Assembly (NCBI GenBank): GCA_027067895.1
Contig: JAMOUY010000237.1
Coordinates: forward strand, 1-8,136
Length of the DNA stretch: 8,136 bases
Reading direction: 5' to 3'
Source: Acidobacteriota bacterium
Lineage (GTDB): Bacteria; Acidobacteriota; Holophagae; Thermotomaculales; Thermotomaculaceae
Shown: positions 1 to 5,444 of the stretch, piece after piece
How positions within the stretch are numbered: the stretch's first letter is position 1
How the letters are laid out: each line of letters opens with the position of its first letter
The notes under the pieces: generated by a model
Told to the model about the DNA's origin: nothing
The model's input: only the letters and a program-made list of their open reading frames with translations
Database searches by the model: none
Translations under genes and position numbers: made by a program

Positions 1-608
1 GCCTTAATGTCGTTTATCTTTAATGTGGGATTTTCCGGCGTCTCAACATAGACCGCCTTTATTTTCGGGTTTTCTTCAAGCGTTTTTGCAACCAATTCGG
101 TATCGGTTGTGTCAATAAAATGGGTTTTTATGTTGTATTTTTCCTCCCAATGCCTTAAAAGGGAATCGGTGCACCCGTAAACCGTGCCGCAAATAAGTTC
201 GTCTCCCGAATTCAATAAAGCCATTAAACAGGTTGAAATAGCACCCATTCCCGAAGATGTAATCAAAACCCCGATTGTCGGCTGTTTTTCGTCAACTGCA
301 AGGGCATTGTCAATTATGTGCTGGCATTCCAGTTGAAAAATAACCTTTTCAAGGTATTCGGTCGTAGGGTTTCCAAGCCTTGTATAAATCCTTGCATAAG
401 GCCTTTCGCCTGACTTTGATTTTCCCAAAAATCTTAACTTGCCTTCTTCGGCGCTTTGAAACTTAAAAGTGCTCTGCTGATAGATTGGGGGAAGCCCTGT
501 CCCGACGGATTTTGCGTTAAAAACATCTTCGTCGGCAAATATGCTGTCGCATTTAGCATACTTTTTCTTTCTTTCAATCCACTTGTCCCACCATGCAAAC
601 TTTGACAT
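1..608 (-). CDS. Cys/Met-metabolism PLP-dependent enzyme (cystathionine gamma-synthase / methionine gamma-lyase family), partial, N-terminal part
   Basis: The first 202 codons are present and the frame is still open at the left edge of the window. Start: ATG at 608-606, preceded by a strong GGAGGA Shine-Dalgarno five bases upstream. Motifs of this fold-type I family are clear. YTRLGNPT (residues 75-82) corresponds to the loop that reaches the phosphate of PLP in the neighbouring subunit. SSGMGA (118-123) is the PLP-phosphate loop, Tyr144 in TVYG fits the ring-stacking tyrosine, and ETPENP (189-194) precedes the strand carrying the PLP-nitrogen Asp. The Schiff-base lysine lies beyond the window. 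Members cleave or form C-S bonds in methionine, cysteine, cystathionine or O-acyl-homoserine metabolism in the cytoplasm. The motifs seen do not separate lyase, synthase and sulfhydrylase activities. The N-terminus before YTR and the stretch between NPT and SGM both look longer than in the classical methionine gamma-lyases I remember. The family call is secure, the exact substrate is open. Confidence 0.9.
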   Translation of the reverse strand, partial: MSKFAWWDKWIERKKKYAKCDSIFADEDVFNAKSVGTGLPPIYQQSTFKFQSAEEGKLRFLGKSKSGERPYARIYTRLGNPTTEYLEKVIFQLECQHIIDNALAVDEKQPTIGVLITSSGMGAISTCLMALLNSGDELICGTVYGCTDSLLRHWEEKYNIKTHFIDTTDTELVAKTLEENPKIKAVYVETPENPTLKINDIK

Positions 609-950
609 TGTTTCCTCCGTTATAATCTCTTATTGCCTACATTTTATTCTTTTCCAAAAAAAAATCCCTGTCAATAGGGTAAGACAAATTTATATCTTCT
701 TTGTTTTCTGTATGTTAATTTTTGCAAAAAATTTCCGCAAAAAAGTTTTTTCGGTATTCGGAATTTTTTTTTTAAAATTGTAAAAAAAGATAAACAATTT
801 TCCAACTTCTTTTAAAGCCTAAAAACAAAATTGAAAACAGGCAACTTAACAAAAAACCGGCAATTTCCGCTTTTGTTTGTTCTTCCAACGTTAAAGGTTT
901 ATTCCCGACAATATGTTGTTTCAAATTTCCTAATTTTTAAAAATTTTGTC
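609..950. other. Non-coding intergenic region with no supported gene
   Basis: About 340 bases of very AT-rich DNA between the PLP-enzyme start and the tRNA promoter. No open frame here has both a credible Shine-Dalgarno and a protein-like composition. Visible structures are weak. There is a 7-bp stem TTTTTGC / GCAAAAA (719-725 with 737-743, 11-base loop) followed by six T. The 9-mer AATTTCCGC occurs twice (730-738 and 862-870). The short inverted repeat at 666-679 was noted with the adjacent promoter. An undetected small RNA cannot be excluded. Confidence 0.6.
641..674 (-). promoter_or_regulatory. Possible promoter for the PLP-enzyme gene
   Basis: On the minus strand a perfect -35 hexamer TTGACA (674-669) and a good -10 hexamer TAAAAT (646-641) lie about 33 bases ahead of the start codon. 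The 22-base spacer is longer than the usual 16-18, so either the pairing is wrong or the promoter is weak or activator-dependent. The -35 sits inside a short inverted repeat, CCCT-6-AGGG (666-679 on the plus strand), which could be an operator or chance. Inference only. Confidence 0.3.
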
Positions 951-979
951 TTGACCTGAAAGAGTGATTTTGCTATAAA
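951..979 (+). promoter_or_regulatory. Sigma-70-type promoter of the tRNA-Gly/tRNA-Cys unit
   Basis: The -35 TTGACC (951-956) and -10 TATAAA (974-979) are separated by exactly 17 bases. The -10 is preceded by TGC, giving the TGn extended -10 element. Directly upstream (about 931-950) is a run of A and T tracts resembling an UP element, as is common for stable-RNA promoters. The predicted transcription start is near 986, leaving a leader of about 28 bases before the first tRNA. Confidence 0.8.
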
Positions 980-986
980 TATACCT

Positions 987-1009
987 GCCTTTTGAAGGCT
1001 CTTTGAAAA
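987..1009 (+). promoter_or_regulatory. tRNA leader: 5'-end mini-hairpin and boxA-like element
   Basis: The predicted transcript begins with a 5-bp hairpin GCCTT-TTG-AAGGC (987-999). Overlapping its 3' side is GGCTCTTTGAAAA (997-1009), which closely resembles the boxA antitermination signal (core GCTCTTTRA) found in the leaders of many rRNA operons and bound by NusB-NusE. Folding of the hairpin would hide the first bases of the boxA, so the two could be mutually exclusive. The match is seen in the sequence; the function is inferred. Confidence 0.4.
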
Positions 1010-1013
1010 TTAA

Positions 1014-1090
1014 GCGGGTGTAGCTCAGCTGGCTAGAGCGCAACCTTGCCAAGGTTGAAGTCGTGGGTTCGAATCCCATCACCCGCTCCA
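1014..1090 (+). tRNA. tRNA-Gly (anticodon GCC)
   Basis: A complete 77-base cloverleaf with encoded CCA. The acceptor stem GCGGGTG pairs with CACCCGC, followed by discriminator T and CCA. The anticodon stem CAACC/GGTTG encloses the loop TTGCCAA, with anticodon GCC at 1048-1050. The T-arm carries the invariant GTTCGAAT region between GTGGG and CCCAT. It reads GGC and GGT codons and is the first gene of a two-tRNA unit. Confidence 0.98.
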
Positions 1091-1120
1091 TTTTCTTTTT
1101 TTTTATCCTTCCTTAAATAA

Positions 1121-1195
1121 GGCGACGTGGCCAAGTGGTAAGGCAGAGGCCTGCAAAGCCTTTATTCGCCGGTTCGAATCCGGCCGTCGCCTCCA
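1121..1195 (+). tRNA. tRNA-Cys (anticodon GCA)
   Basis: A complete 75-base cloverleaf with encoded CCA. The acceptor stem GGCGACG pairs with CGTCGCC, then discriminator T and CCA. U at the discriminator position is the expected identity base for tRNA-Cys. The anticodon stem GAGGC/GCCTT encloses CTGCAAA, with anticodon GCA at 1153-1155. The T-arm is GCCGG TTCGAAT CCGGC. It follows tRNA-Gly after a T-rich 30-base spacer with no promoter of its own, so the two are probably cotranscribed. A run of seven T follows directly (1196-1202), but there is no separate terminator hairpin. Confidence 0.98.
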
Positions 1196-1228
1196 TTTTT
1201 TTATTCAATAGCTTTTAAAAATTCTTTT

Positions 1229-2311
1229 TTAAATTATGGAAAATCTTTTTCTGTAAATATTCAAAACCAAGCCTATCATTGAAAGATAGGTTATTGTGCC
1301 GGAACCTCCGTATGAGAAAAAAGGAAGGGGAATTCCCGTTGTCGGGATAAGCCCGACAACCATTCCGATTGAAACAACCGACTGATAGAAAAAAACGGCA
1401 GCAACCGCAACCGCCATAATCATACCCTCTTTATCCAAAGCCACCCTTGCAATGTTTAGAATTCTTAGAATGATAAGCATATAAAGAGCCAAAACAACGG
1501 CAACTCCCATAAACCCGAATTCTTCCGAAAACACTGCAAAGATAAAATCGGTATGAGGTTCGGGCAGATATTTTAACTTACTCTGCGTTCCCTTGCCAAA
1601 CCCTTTGCCGAATATTCTTCCCGAACCAACCGCTATTTTTGACTGAATAACCTGATAACCCGAGCCTAACGGGTCTCTTTCGGGGTTTATAACTGTCAGT
1701 ATCCTGTTTTTCTGGTAAGGCTTAAAAACATAATTCCATGCAAAAATTCCTCCGAGAATTGAAAAGACAATTAAAATAATTATTACCTTTCTGTCAAGTC
1801 CCAAAACAAACAAAACAACAACAAGCATTACAATATAAACAGACGCCGTACCGAAATCAGGCTGAATCAGAATCAAGACAAGCAAAACACCAACCGCAAA
1901 ACCGAGTTTCAGCATAGTTTTAAAAGTAAGATAATTGCTCCTTGTGTTTTTTGCTATGTAACCTATCGTCAAAATTGCTATAAGTTTTGCAGGTTCAGAC
2001 GGTTGTAGCATAAAAACTCCCAAATTTATCCAAGATTTCGAGCCGTGAATCACCTTGCCCAAAACCAAGGTTGTCAAAAGGACAAGAAGTGTCAATGCAT
2101 ATAAAACGGGAACAAAATTTAATAATTTTCTATAATCGTAAAAATAGAAAAACAAAGCACCAATAGTACCCAAAAGCAAAAAAAACATCTGCTTTTTCAC
2201 TATAACATCTCCGTTTTGTACCGTTATAACCGCAGATTTAAGCGTAATATAACCCAACACAGAAAGAGCAATAACCTCAATTATCAAAAACCAGTCAACC
2301 TGTCTTTTCAT
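1229..2311 (-). CDS. rodA: RodA, SEDS-family peptidoglycan glycosyltransferase
   Basis: 360 residues, the usual size for RodA, with about ten hydrophobic membrane segments. SEDS proteins polymerise lipid II into glycan strands at the inner membrane; RodA does this in the elongasome together with PBP2. Family signatures run in order: GSKSWI (90-95), QPSEPAKL (103-110), QPDFGTA (150-156), the YQVIQSKIAVGSG block (219-231), LPEPHTDFIFA with catalytic-type Asp255 (249-259), SEEFGF (262-267) and GIPLPFFSYGGSG (326-338). The ATG overlaps the stop of mrdA in an ATGA arrangement (4-base overlap, 2308-2311), with GGGAG eight bases upstream, pointing to translational coupling. It is the last gene of the operon and converges on the tRNA genes, with only 33 bases between its stop and the tRNA-Cys end. 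No intrinsic terminator is visible on its strand. RodA rather than FtsW is supported by the mre/PBP2 context. Confidence 0.97.
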   Translation of the reverse strand: MKRQVDWFLIIEVIALSVLGYITLKSAVITVQNGDVIVKKQMFFLLLGTIGALFFYFYDYRKLLNFVPVLYALTLLVLLTTLVLGKVIHGSKSWINLGVFMLQPSEPAKLIAILTIGYIAKNTRSNYLTFKTMLKLGFAVGVLLVLILIQPDFGTASVYIVMLVVVLFVLGLDRKVIIILIVFSILGGIFAWNYVFKPYQKNRILTVINPERDPLGSGYQVIQSKIAVGSGRIFGKGFGKGTQSKLKYLPEPHTDFIFAVFSEEFGFMGVAVVLALYMLIILRILNIARVALDKEGMIMAVAVAAVFFYQSVVSIGMVVGLIPTTGIPLPFFSYGGSGTITYLSMIGLVLNIYRKRFSII

Positions 2312-4035
2312 TGAAACAACTCCCTGTTTTGGTCAAAAAACTTAAAAATTTCTCCGGCAATAGGGACAGCCTTGTCGGTGCTGTGGCCTCCTCTTTCCGC
2401 AATAACGGTAACGCAAATTTGAGGATTTTCGTAAGGCGCAAAACCCGAAAACCATGAATTGTTTTCTTTTCCTTTTCCGCCGGATATTGTTTGAGCAGTA
2501 CCTGTTTTCCCCGCAACTTTTACCTTTAAAAACGAGAGTTTTACCGCCGTACCTCCCGTTACAACCATTCTCATAGCCTTTTGGACAACCTTTATGTGAG
2601 CGGGATTAACATCAATTTCCCTTATTGAAAAATTTCTTTTAGGATTTTTCAAAAAATGCGGTGTAACAAGTTTCCCGCCGTTTGCAATAAAAGAAACAAA
2701 ACGCGCAACTTCTATGGGGGTAACAAGAAGGTATCCCTGCCCTATTGAAAGGTTTATGGTGTCTCCCGGATACCACGGTTTTCCCGTTTTCATTCTTTTC
2801 CATTCCGGTGTGGGCAGTAATCCCTTTTTTTCTCCCGGAATATCAATGCCTGTTTTTTCACAAAGTTTTATCTTTTTGCAGAAAGAATCTATGCCTTTAA
2901 TTCCAACTTTTAATCCCAAATTGTAAAAATAAACGTTGCAAGAATGTGCTATCCCGCCATACATATTTAATCTTCCGTGTCCCGGTTTAAACCAACATTT
3001 GAATTCAAGGTTTCCATACTCAAAATAACCGGGACAATAGAAAGACGTTGAAGGCGAAATTCCTTTTTCAAGAGACGCAAACGAAACGGCAACTTTGAAA
3101 ATTGAACCGGGGGAATACCTTCCCCTTATCGCCCTGTTTAACAGAGGATTTCCTTTTGCCTTTTTCAACTCTTTCAGTTTTTTTCTCTCAAATCTTGAAG
3201 TGAAAACATTCGGGTCAAACGAAGGGTTTGAATAAAGGGCATAAATTTCCCCTGTATTCACATTGTTAACTATTACACAACCCTTGTAATCTCCCAATTT
3301 TTCTTTGATAAGTTTCTGCAAGGGAAGAATAATGCTTAAAGTGAGATTTGCCCCGTCAACAGGCTGTTTTATAACTTTTTCCTCTTTAAGCCTGTTTCCG
3401 GAATCTACAATAAGCCTTTTTATGCCGTTTTTACCCCTTAAAATATCATCATACTCCTTTTCTATGCCGGATTTTCCTATAAAAGTATATTCCCCTATCT
3501 TTTTTAACTCTTTAACAGACGGCTCACCAATGTATCCCAAAACATGAGCAAGAAGTTTTCCATAAGGGTAATACCTCAAAGGCTCTATATCAACAAACAA
3601 TTCCGGATAATCCGCTTTCCTTGCTTCAAAATAAGATAAAAAATCATAAGAAATATTCTCTTTAATGGGGACGGGGACATAACGGGGAATTTTTCTATAT
3701 TTTTTTATTCTTTTTTTCAATTCGGAAGGGGTTATTTTTAAAAACAACGCTATTTCTTTCAGTCTTTTTTTTGAAAACCTGTTTCTATCAAGCATAATAT
3801 TCAATGCCGGCTTATAGGACGCCACTTTTTCACCGTCAAGTGAAAAAATATCCCCCCTTTTCGCCACAAGAGAGATAACTCTTAGAGTATTTTCCTTTGA
3901 GGCTTTGTAATAATAGTCTCCCTTAACGGTTTGAAGATACCAATACCTTAAAAAAAGCACCAAAAACACAGTTATGACAGTTACATAGAAGAAAATAATT
4001 CTAAATCTTATAAGAGAGTGCTTTTCACCAAACAT
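2308..4035 (-). CDS. mrdA: Penicillin-binding protein 2, elongasome transpeptidase
   Basis: 575 residues, a class B PBP that cross-links new peptidoglycan during side-wall elongation as RodA's partner. A short cytoplasmic tail and one membrane segment (about 11-30) lead into the periplasmic pedestal domain, with RGD at 60-62 and GKSGIE at 187-192. The transpeptidase domain follows, with all three catalytic motifs intact: SIFK (Ser311 nucleophile, Lys314), SCN (365-367) and KTGT (510-513). Cys334, Cys347, His353 and Cys366 are spaced as in the zinc site described for PBP2 of some proteobacteria, here as Cys3His. The gene overlaps the end of mreD by 11 bases (4025-4035). Only a weak GGGA lies ahead of its ATG, so translation is probably coupled to mreD. 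PBP2 rather than FtsI/PBP3 is supported by the neighbours. Confidence 0.96.
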   Translation of the reverse strand: MFGEKHSLIRFRIIFFYVTVITVFLVLFLRYWYLQTVKGDYYYKASKENTLRVISLVAKRGDIFSLDGEKVASYKPALNIMLDRNRFSKKRLKEIALFLKITPSELKKRIKKYRKIPRYVPVPIKENISYDFLSYFEARKADYPELFVDIEPLRYYPYGKLLAHVLGYIGEPSVKELKKIGEYTFIGKSGIEKEYDDILRGKNGIKRLIVDSGNRLKEEKVIKQPVDGANLTLSIILPLQKLIKEKLGDYKGCVIVNNVNTGEIYALYSNPSFDPNVFTSRFERKKLKELKKAKGNPLLNRAIRGRYSPGSIFKVAVSFASLEKGISPSTSFYCPGYFEYGNLEFKCWFKPGHGRLNMYGGIAHSCNVYFYNLGLKVGIKGIDSFCKKIKLCEKTGIDIPGEKKGLLPTPEWKRMKTGKPWYPGDTINLSIGQGYLLVTPIEVARFVSFIANGGKLVTPHFLKNPKRNFSIREIDVNPAHIKVVQKAMRMVVTGGTAVKLSFLKVKVAGKTGTAQTISGGKGKENNSWFSGFAPYENPQICVTVIAERGGHSTDKAVPIAGEIFKFFDQNRELFQ

Positions 4036-4516
4036 TTAATTTTTTCCCGATTAAACAAGTAATAACAAAACTATTGAAAAACAATGAAAAATAATCAATT
4101 ATCGGAAAAGAAAAATGAGAATATCTCAACCAAACCAAAAATAAATTTGTCAAAACAAAAACCAAAACACAGTAAACGGAAACCACAAGACACAAAAGCC
4201 AACCTTTTACAACCATTTTTCTAAAAATCAGAAAAAGCAAATAACCTAAAATAAGCGCCGCCATTGTTTTTAAACCTAATATTTTAGCAATTGGAAAGAT
4301 TATTTCGTCAACATAAACTGAAAAAAAGATAAAAGGAAGAGCAATTCTGTAATCGGCTTTTAAAACATATAAAGCGGACAAAATCAGAAAAAAATCAACA
4401 TTGTTCAGTTTTGCCGGCATTATGTTTAGATAAAGAAACTGGACAAGTATTGCCATAGCAACTATGAAAAAATGGAAAAAGAAAACTTTTATCTTTCCTA
4501 AAATCAAATCAATCAC
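4025..4516 (-). CDS. mreD: MreD, rod-shape-determining membrane protein
   Basis: With the GTG start chosen here the protein has 163 residues, the normal MreD size. It is almost wholly hydrophobic, with about five or six membrane segments, and has no catalytic motif, as expected for this poorly conserved elongasome subunit. Start: GTG at 4516-4514 has a clear AGGGGG Shine-Dalgarno six bases upstream (4528-4523). An ATG 13 codons further upstream (4555) gives a Leu-rich extension lying wholly within mreC and has no Shine-Dalgarno. The gene overlaps the mreC stop by 8 bases and the mrdA start by 11 bases. Identity rests on position between mreC and mrdA, size and membrane profile more than on residue motifs. 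Confidence 0.9.
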   Translation of the reverse strand: MIDLILGKIKVFFFHFFIVAMAILVQFLYLNIMPAKLNNVDFFLILSALYVLKADYRIALPFIFFSVYVDEIIFPIAKILGLKTMAALILGYLLFLIFRKMVVKGWLLCLVVSVYCVLVFVLTNLFLVWLRYSHFSFPIIDYFSLFFNSFVITCLIGKKLNVW

Positions 4517-5327
4517 TGTTTTCCCCCTGTTCGTCCTTATCAACAATAACAACAAGCTCTTTCAACGCCGATAACTTTGCTGCATACCTCACTTTTATTT
4601 TCAAATAGAAACTGTCGGTTTTTTCCACGCTTTCCACAACACCTACAAAAATATCTGGGGGGTAAATCCCGTCAGTACCGCTTGTAAACACAGTATCGCC
4701 CTTTTTTACAAAAATATCGTTAGGTATGTAATTTAGAGTTCCCACATACAAATCTCCGGTGCCTTTCAATACTCCCCCCACCTCTCTTTCACGAATAACA
4801 ACTCCAACTCCGCTTGACGTATCCGATATTAACTGAACCTGACTCTGATTCGGAAAAAGTTTCCAAACTCTGCCGATAATTCCTCTGTCGTCAACTACGG
4901 CACAATTTTCCCTAACTCCGGAATTCTTACCTTTGTCAATGGTTATAATGCTTGCTCCCGAAAAAGCGGAAGTATCTATAACCATTGCCCCAATCAAATG
5001 ATAATTGTAAGAATATTTCAATCCCAATAAGGCTCTTAGCCTTTTATTATCGTCCAACAGTCTTAAACAAATTAATCTTTCGGTTTTTAATTTCCTCAAT
5101 TCTTGTGTTTGCTTATAAAGTTTTTTTGACGCATTTACATTATGAATATAGGTATTGACAGTCTGCACTATCATTCTTGAAGACCTTTTGGAAAATTCAA
5201 GCACAGGCAAAGTTACCGAAGCCACAACTTTTTCTATTAAATAAGTCCCCTTCTCGTCTTTCAATTGAAGGGTAACTATAAGCATATTTAATAAAAGAAA
5301 AATAATGAAAAGATTTCTCGGTTTAAT
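4509..5327 (-). CDS. mreC: MreC, rod-shape-determining periplasmic scaffold protein, probable ATT start
   Basis: 272 residues if translation starts at ATT 5327-5325. MreC is a bitopic protein whose periplasmic beta domain binds and activates PBP2. Order: a short basic N-terminus (KPRN), one membrane helix (about 5-18, from LFIIFLLLNML), a helical/coiled-coil stretch (about 50-105, ending in NKRLRALLGLK), then the beta-rich domain. That domain has family features such as IDKGKNSGV, GIIGRV, VQLISDTSSGV, GTLNYIPND and TSGTDGIYPPDIFVGVV. No ATG, GTG, TTG or CTG lies between the upstream in-frame stop (5360-5358) and the helix. The first in-frame ATG, at 5285, would remove most of the membrane anchor and has no Shine-Dalgarno. 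A strong AAGGAG (5340-5335) sits 7 bases before ATT. This is the first gene of the mreC-mreD-mrdA-rodA operon; mreB is not next to it. Confidence 0.92.
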   Translation of the reverse strand: MKPRNLFIIFLLLNMLIVTLQLKDEKGTYLIEKVVASVTLPVLEFSKRSSRMIVQTVNTYIHNVNASKKLYKQTQELRKLKTERLICLRLLDDNKRLRALLGLKYSYNYHLIGAMVIDTSAFSGASIITIDKGKNSGVRENCAVVDDRGIIGRVWKLFPNQSQVQLISDTSSGVGVVIREREVGGVLKGTGDLYVGTLNYIPNDIFVKKGDTVFTSGTDGIYPPDIFVGVVESVEKTDSFYLKIKVRYAAKLSALKELVVIVDKDEQGENSD

Positions 5328-5340
5328 AGAATTTCTCCTT
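5325..5340 (-). promoter_or_regulatory. Ribosome binding site and ATT initiation codon of mreC
   Basis: On the minus strand AAGGAG, a 7-base spacer AAATTCT, then ATT in the mreC frame. Spacing is optimal for initiation exactly at ATT. AUU initiation is documented for E. coli infC and pcnB and is normally suppressed by initiation factor IF3, so such a start would keep MreC synthesis low. That this ATT is used is inferred from the spacing and the protein N-terminus. Confidence 0.65.
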
Positions 5341-5366
5341 AAATCTGTTTTCCCTTTTTATTTTAC

Positions 5367-5395
5367 AATAAAATTTCCCATATCTCCTTTAACAA
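5367..5395 (-). promoter_or_regulatory. Possible promoter of the mreC-mreD-mrdA-rodA operon
   Basis: On the minus strand TTGTTA (5395-5390) and TTTATT (5372-5367) are 17 bases apart, each matching four of six consensus positions. The start would fall near 5360, giving a leader of about 33 bases that retains the AAGGAG of mreC. A second candidate -10, TATAAA (5401-5396), overlaps the sppA -10 on the other strand but lacks a good -35. The region is so AT-rich that chance matches are likely. Confidence 0.3.
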
Positions 5396-5403
5396 TTTAT
5401 AAT
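5375..5403 (+). promoter_or_regulatory. Probable sppA promoter
   Basis: A perfect -10 TATAAT (5398-5403) lies 17 bases after TTCCCA (5375-5380), which matches four of six -35 positions. The start would be near 5410, with a leader of about 35 bases. The -10 lies inside the inverted repeat AATTTA-TAAT-TAAATT (5394-5409), which may be an operator or simply AT-rich sequence. The promoter overlaps the presumed divergent mreC promoter region. Confidence 0.5.
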
Positions 5404-5444
5404 TAAATTCGTAAAAAAAATTAAGAAATGAAAAAGGGGGATTT

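Noticed and set aside
719..751. Stem TTTTTGC/GCAAAAA followed by T6 as an intrinsic terminator
   Set aside because: The stem is almost all A-T, two bases separate it from the T-run, and no plus-strand gene ends upstream.
541..783. An 80-codon plus-strand open frame beginning inside the PLP-enzyme gene
   Set aside because: Its first part is antisense to a clear gene and the rest is AT-rich intergenic DNA. It has no Shine-Dalgarno, and the product is a low-complexity Phe/Lys/Ile string.
1014..1195. The tRNA pair as an integration site for a mobile element
   Set aside because: I see no integrase gene and no repeat of a tRNA 3' end elsewhere in the window.
4553..4555. ATG at 4555 as the mreD start
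   Set aside because: It adds 13 residues lying wholly within mreC and has no Shine-Dalgarno, while GTG at 4516 has a good one.
5283..5285. ATG at 5285 as the mreC start
   Set aside because: It has no Shine-Dalgarno and cuts off most of the membrane helix encoded directly upstream in the same frame.
1229..5285. Plus-strand open frames across the mre operon (for example 2714-2926 and 3305-3547) and a second minus-strand frame at 2295-2516
   Set aside because: They are shadows of mrdA and rodA, with no ribosome binding sites and unnatural compositions.
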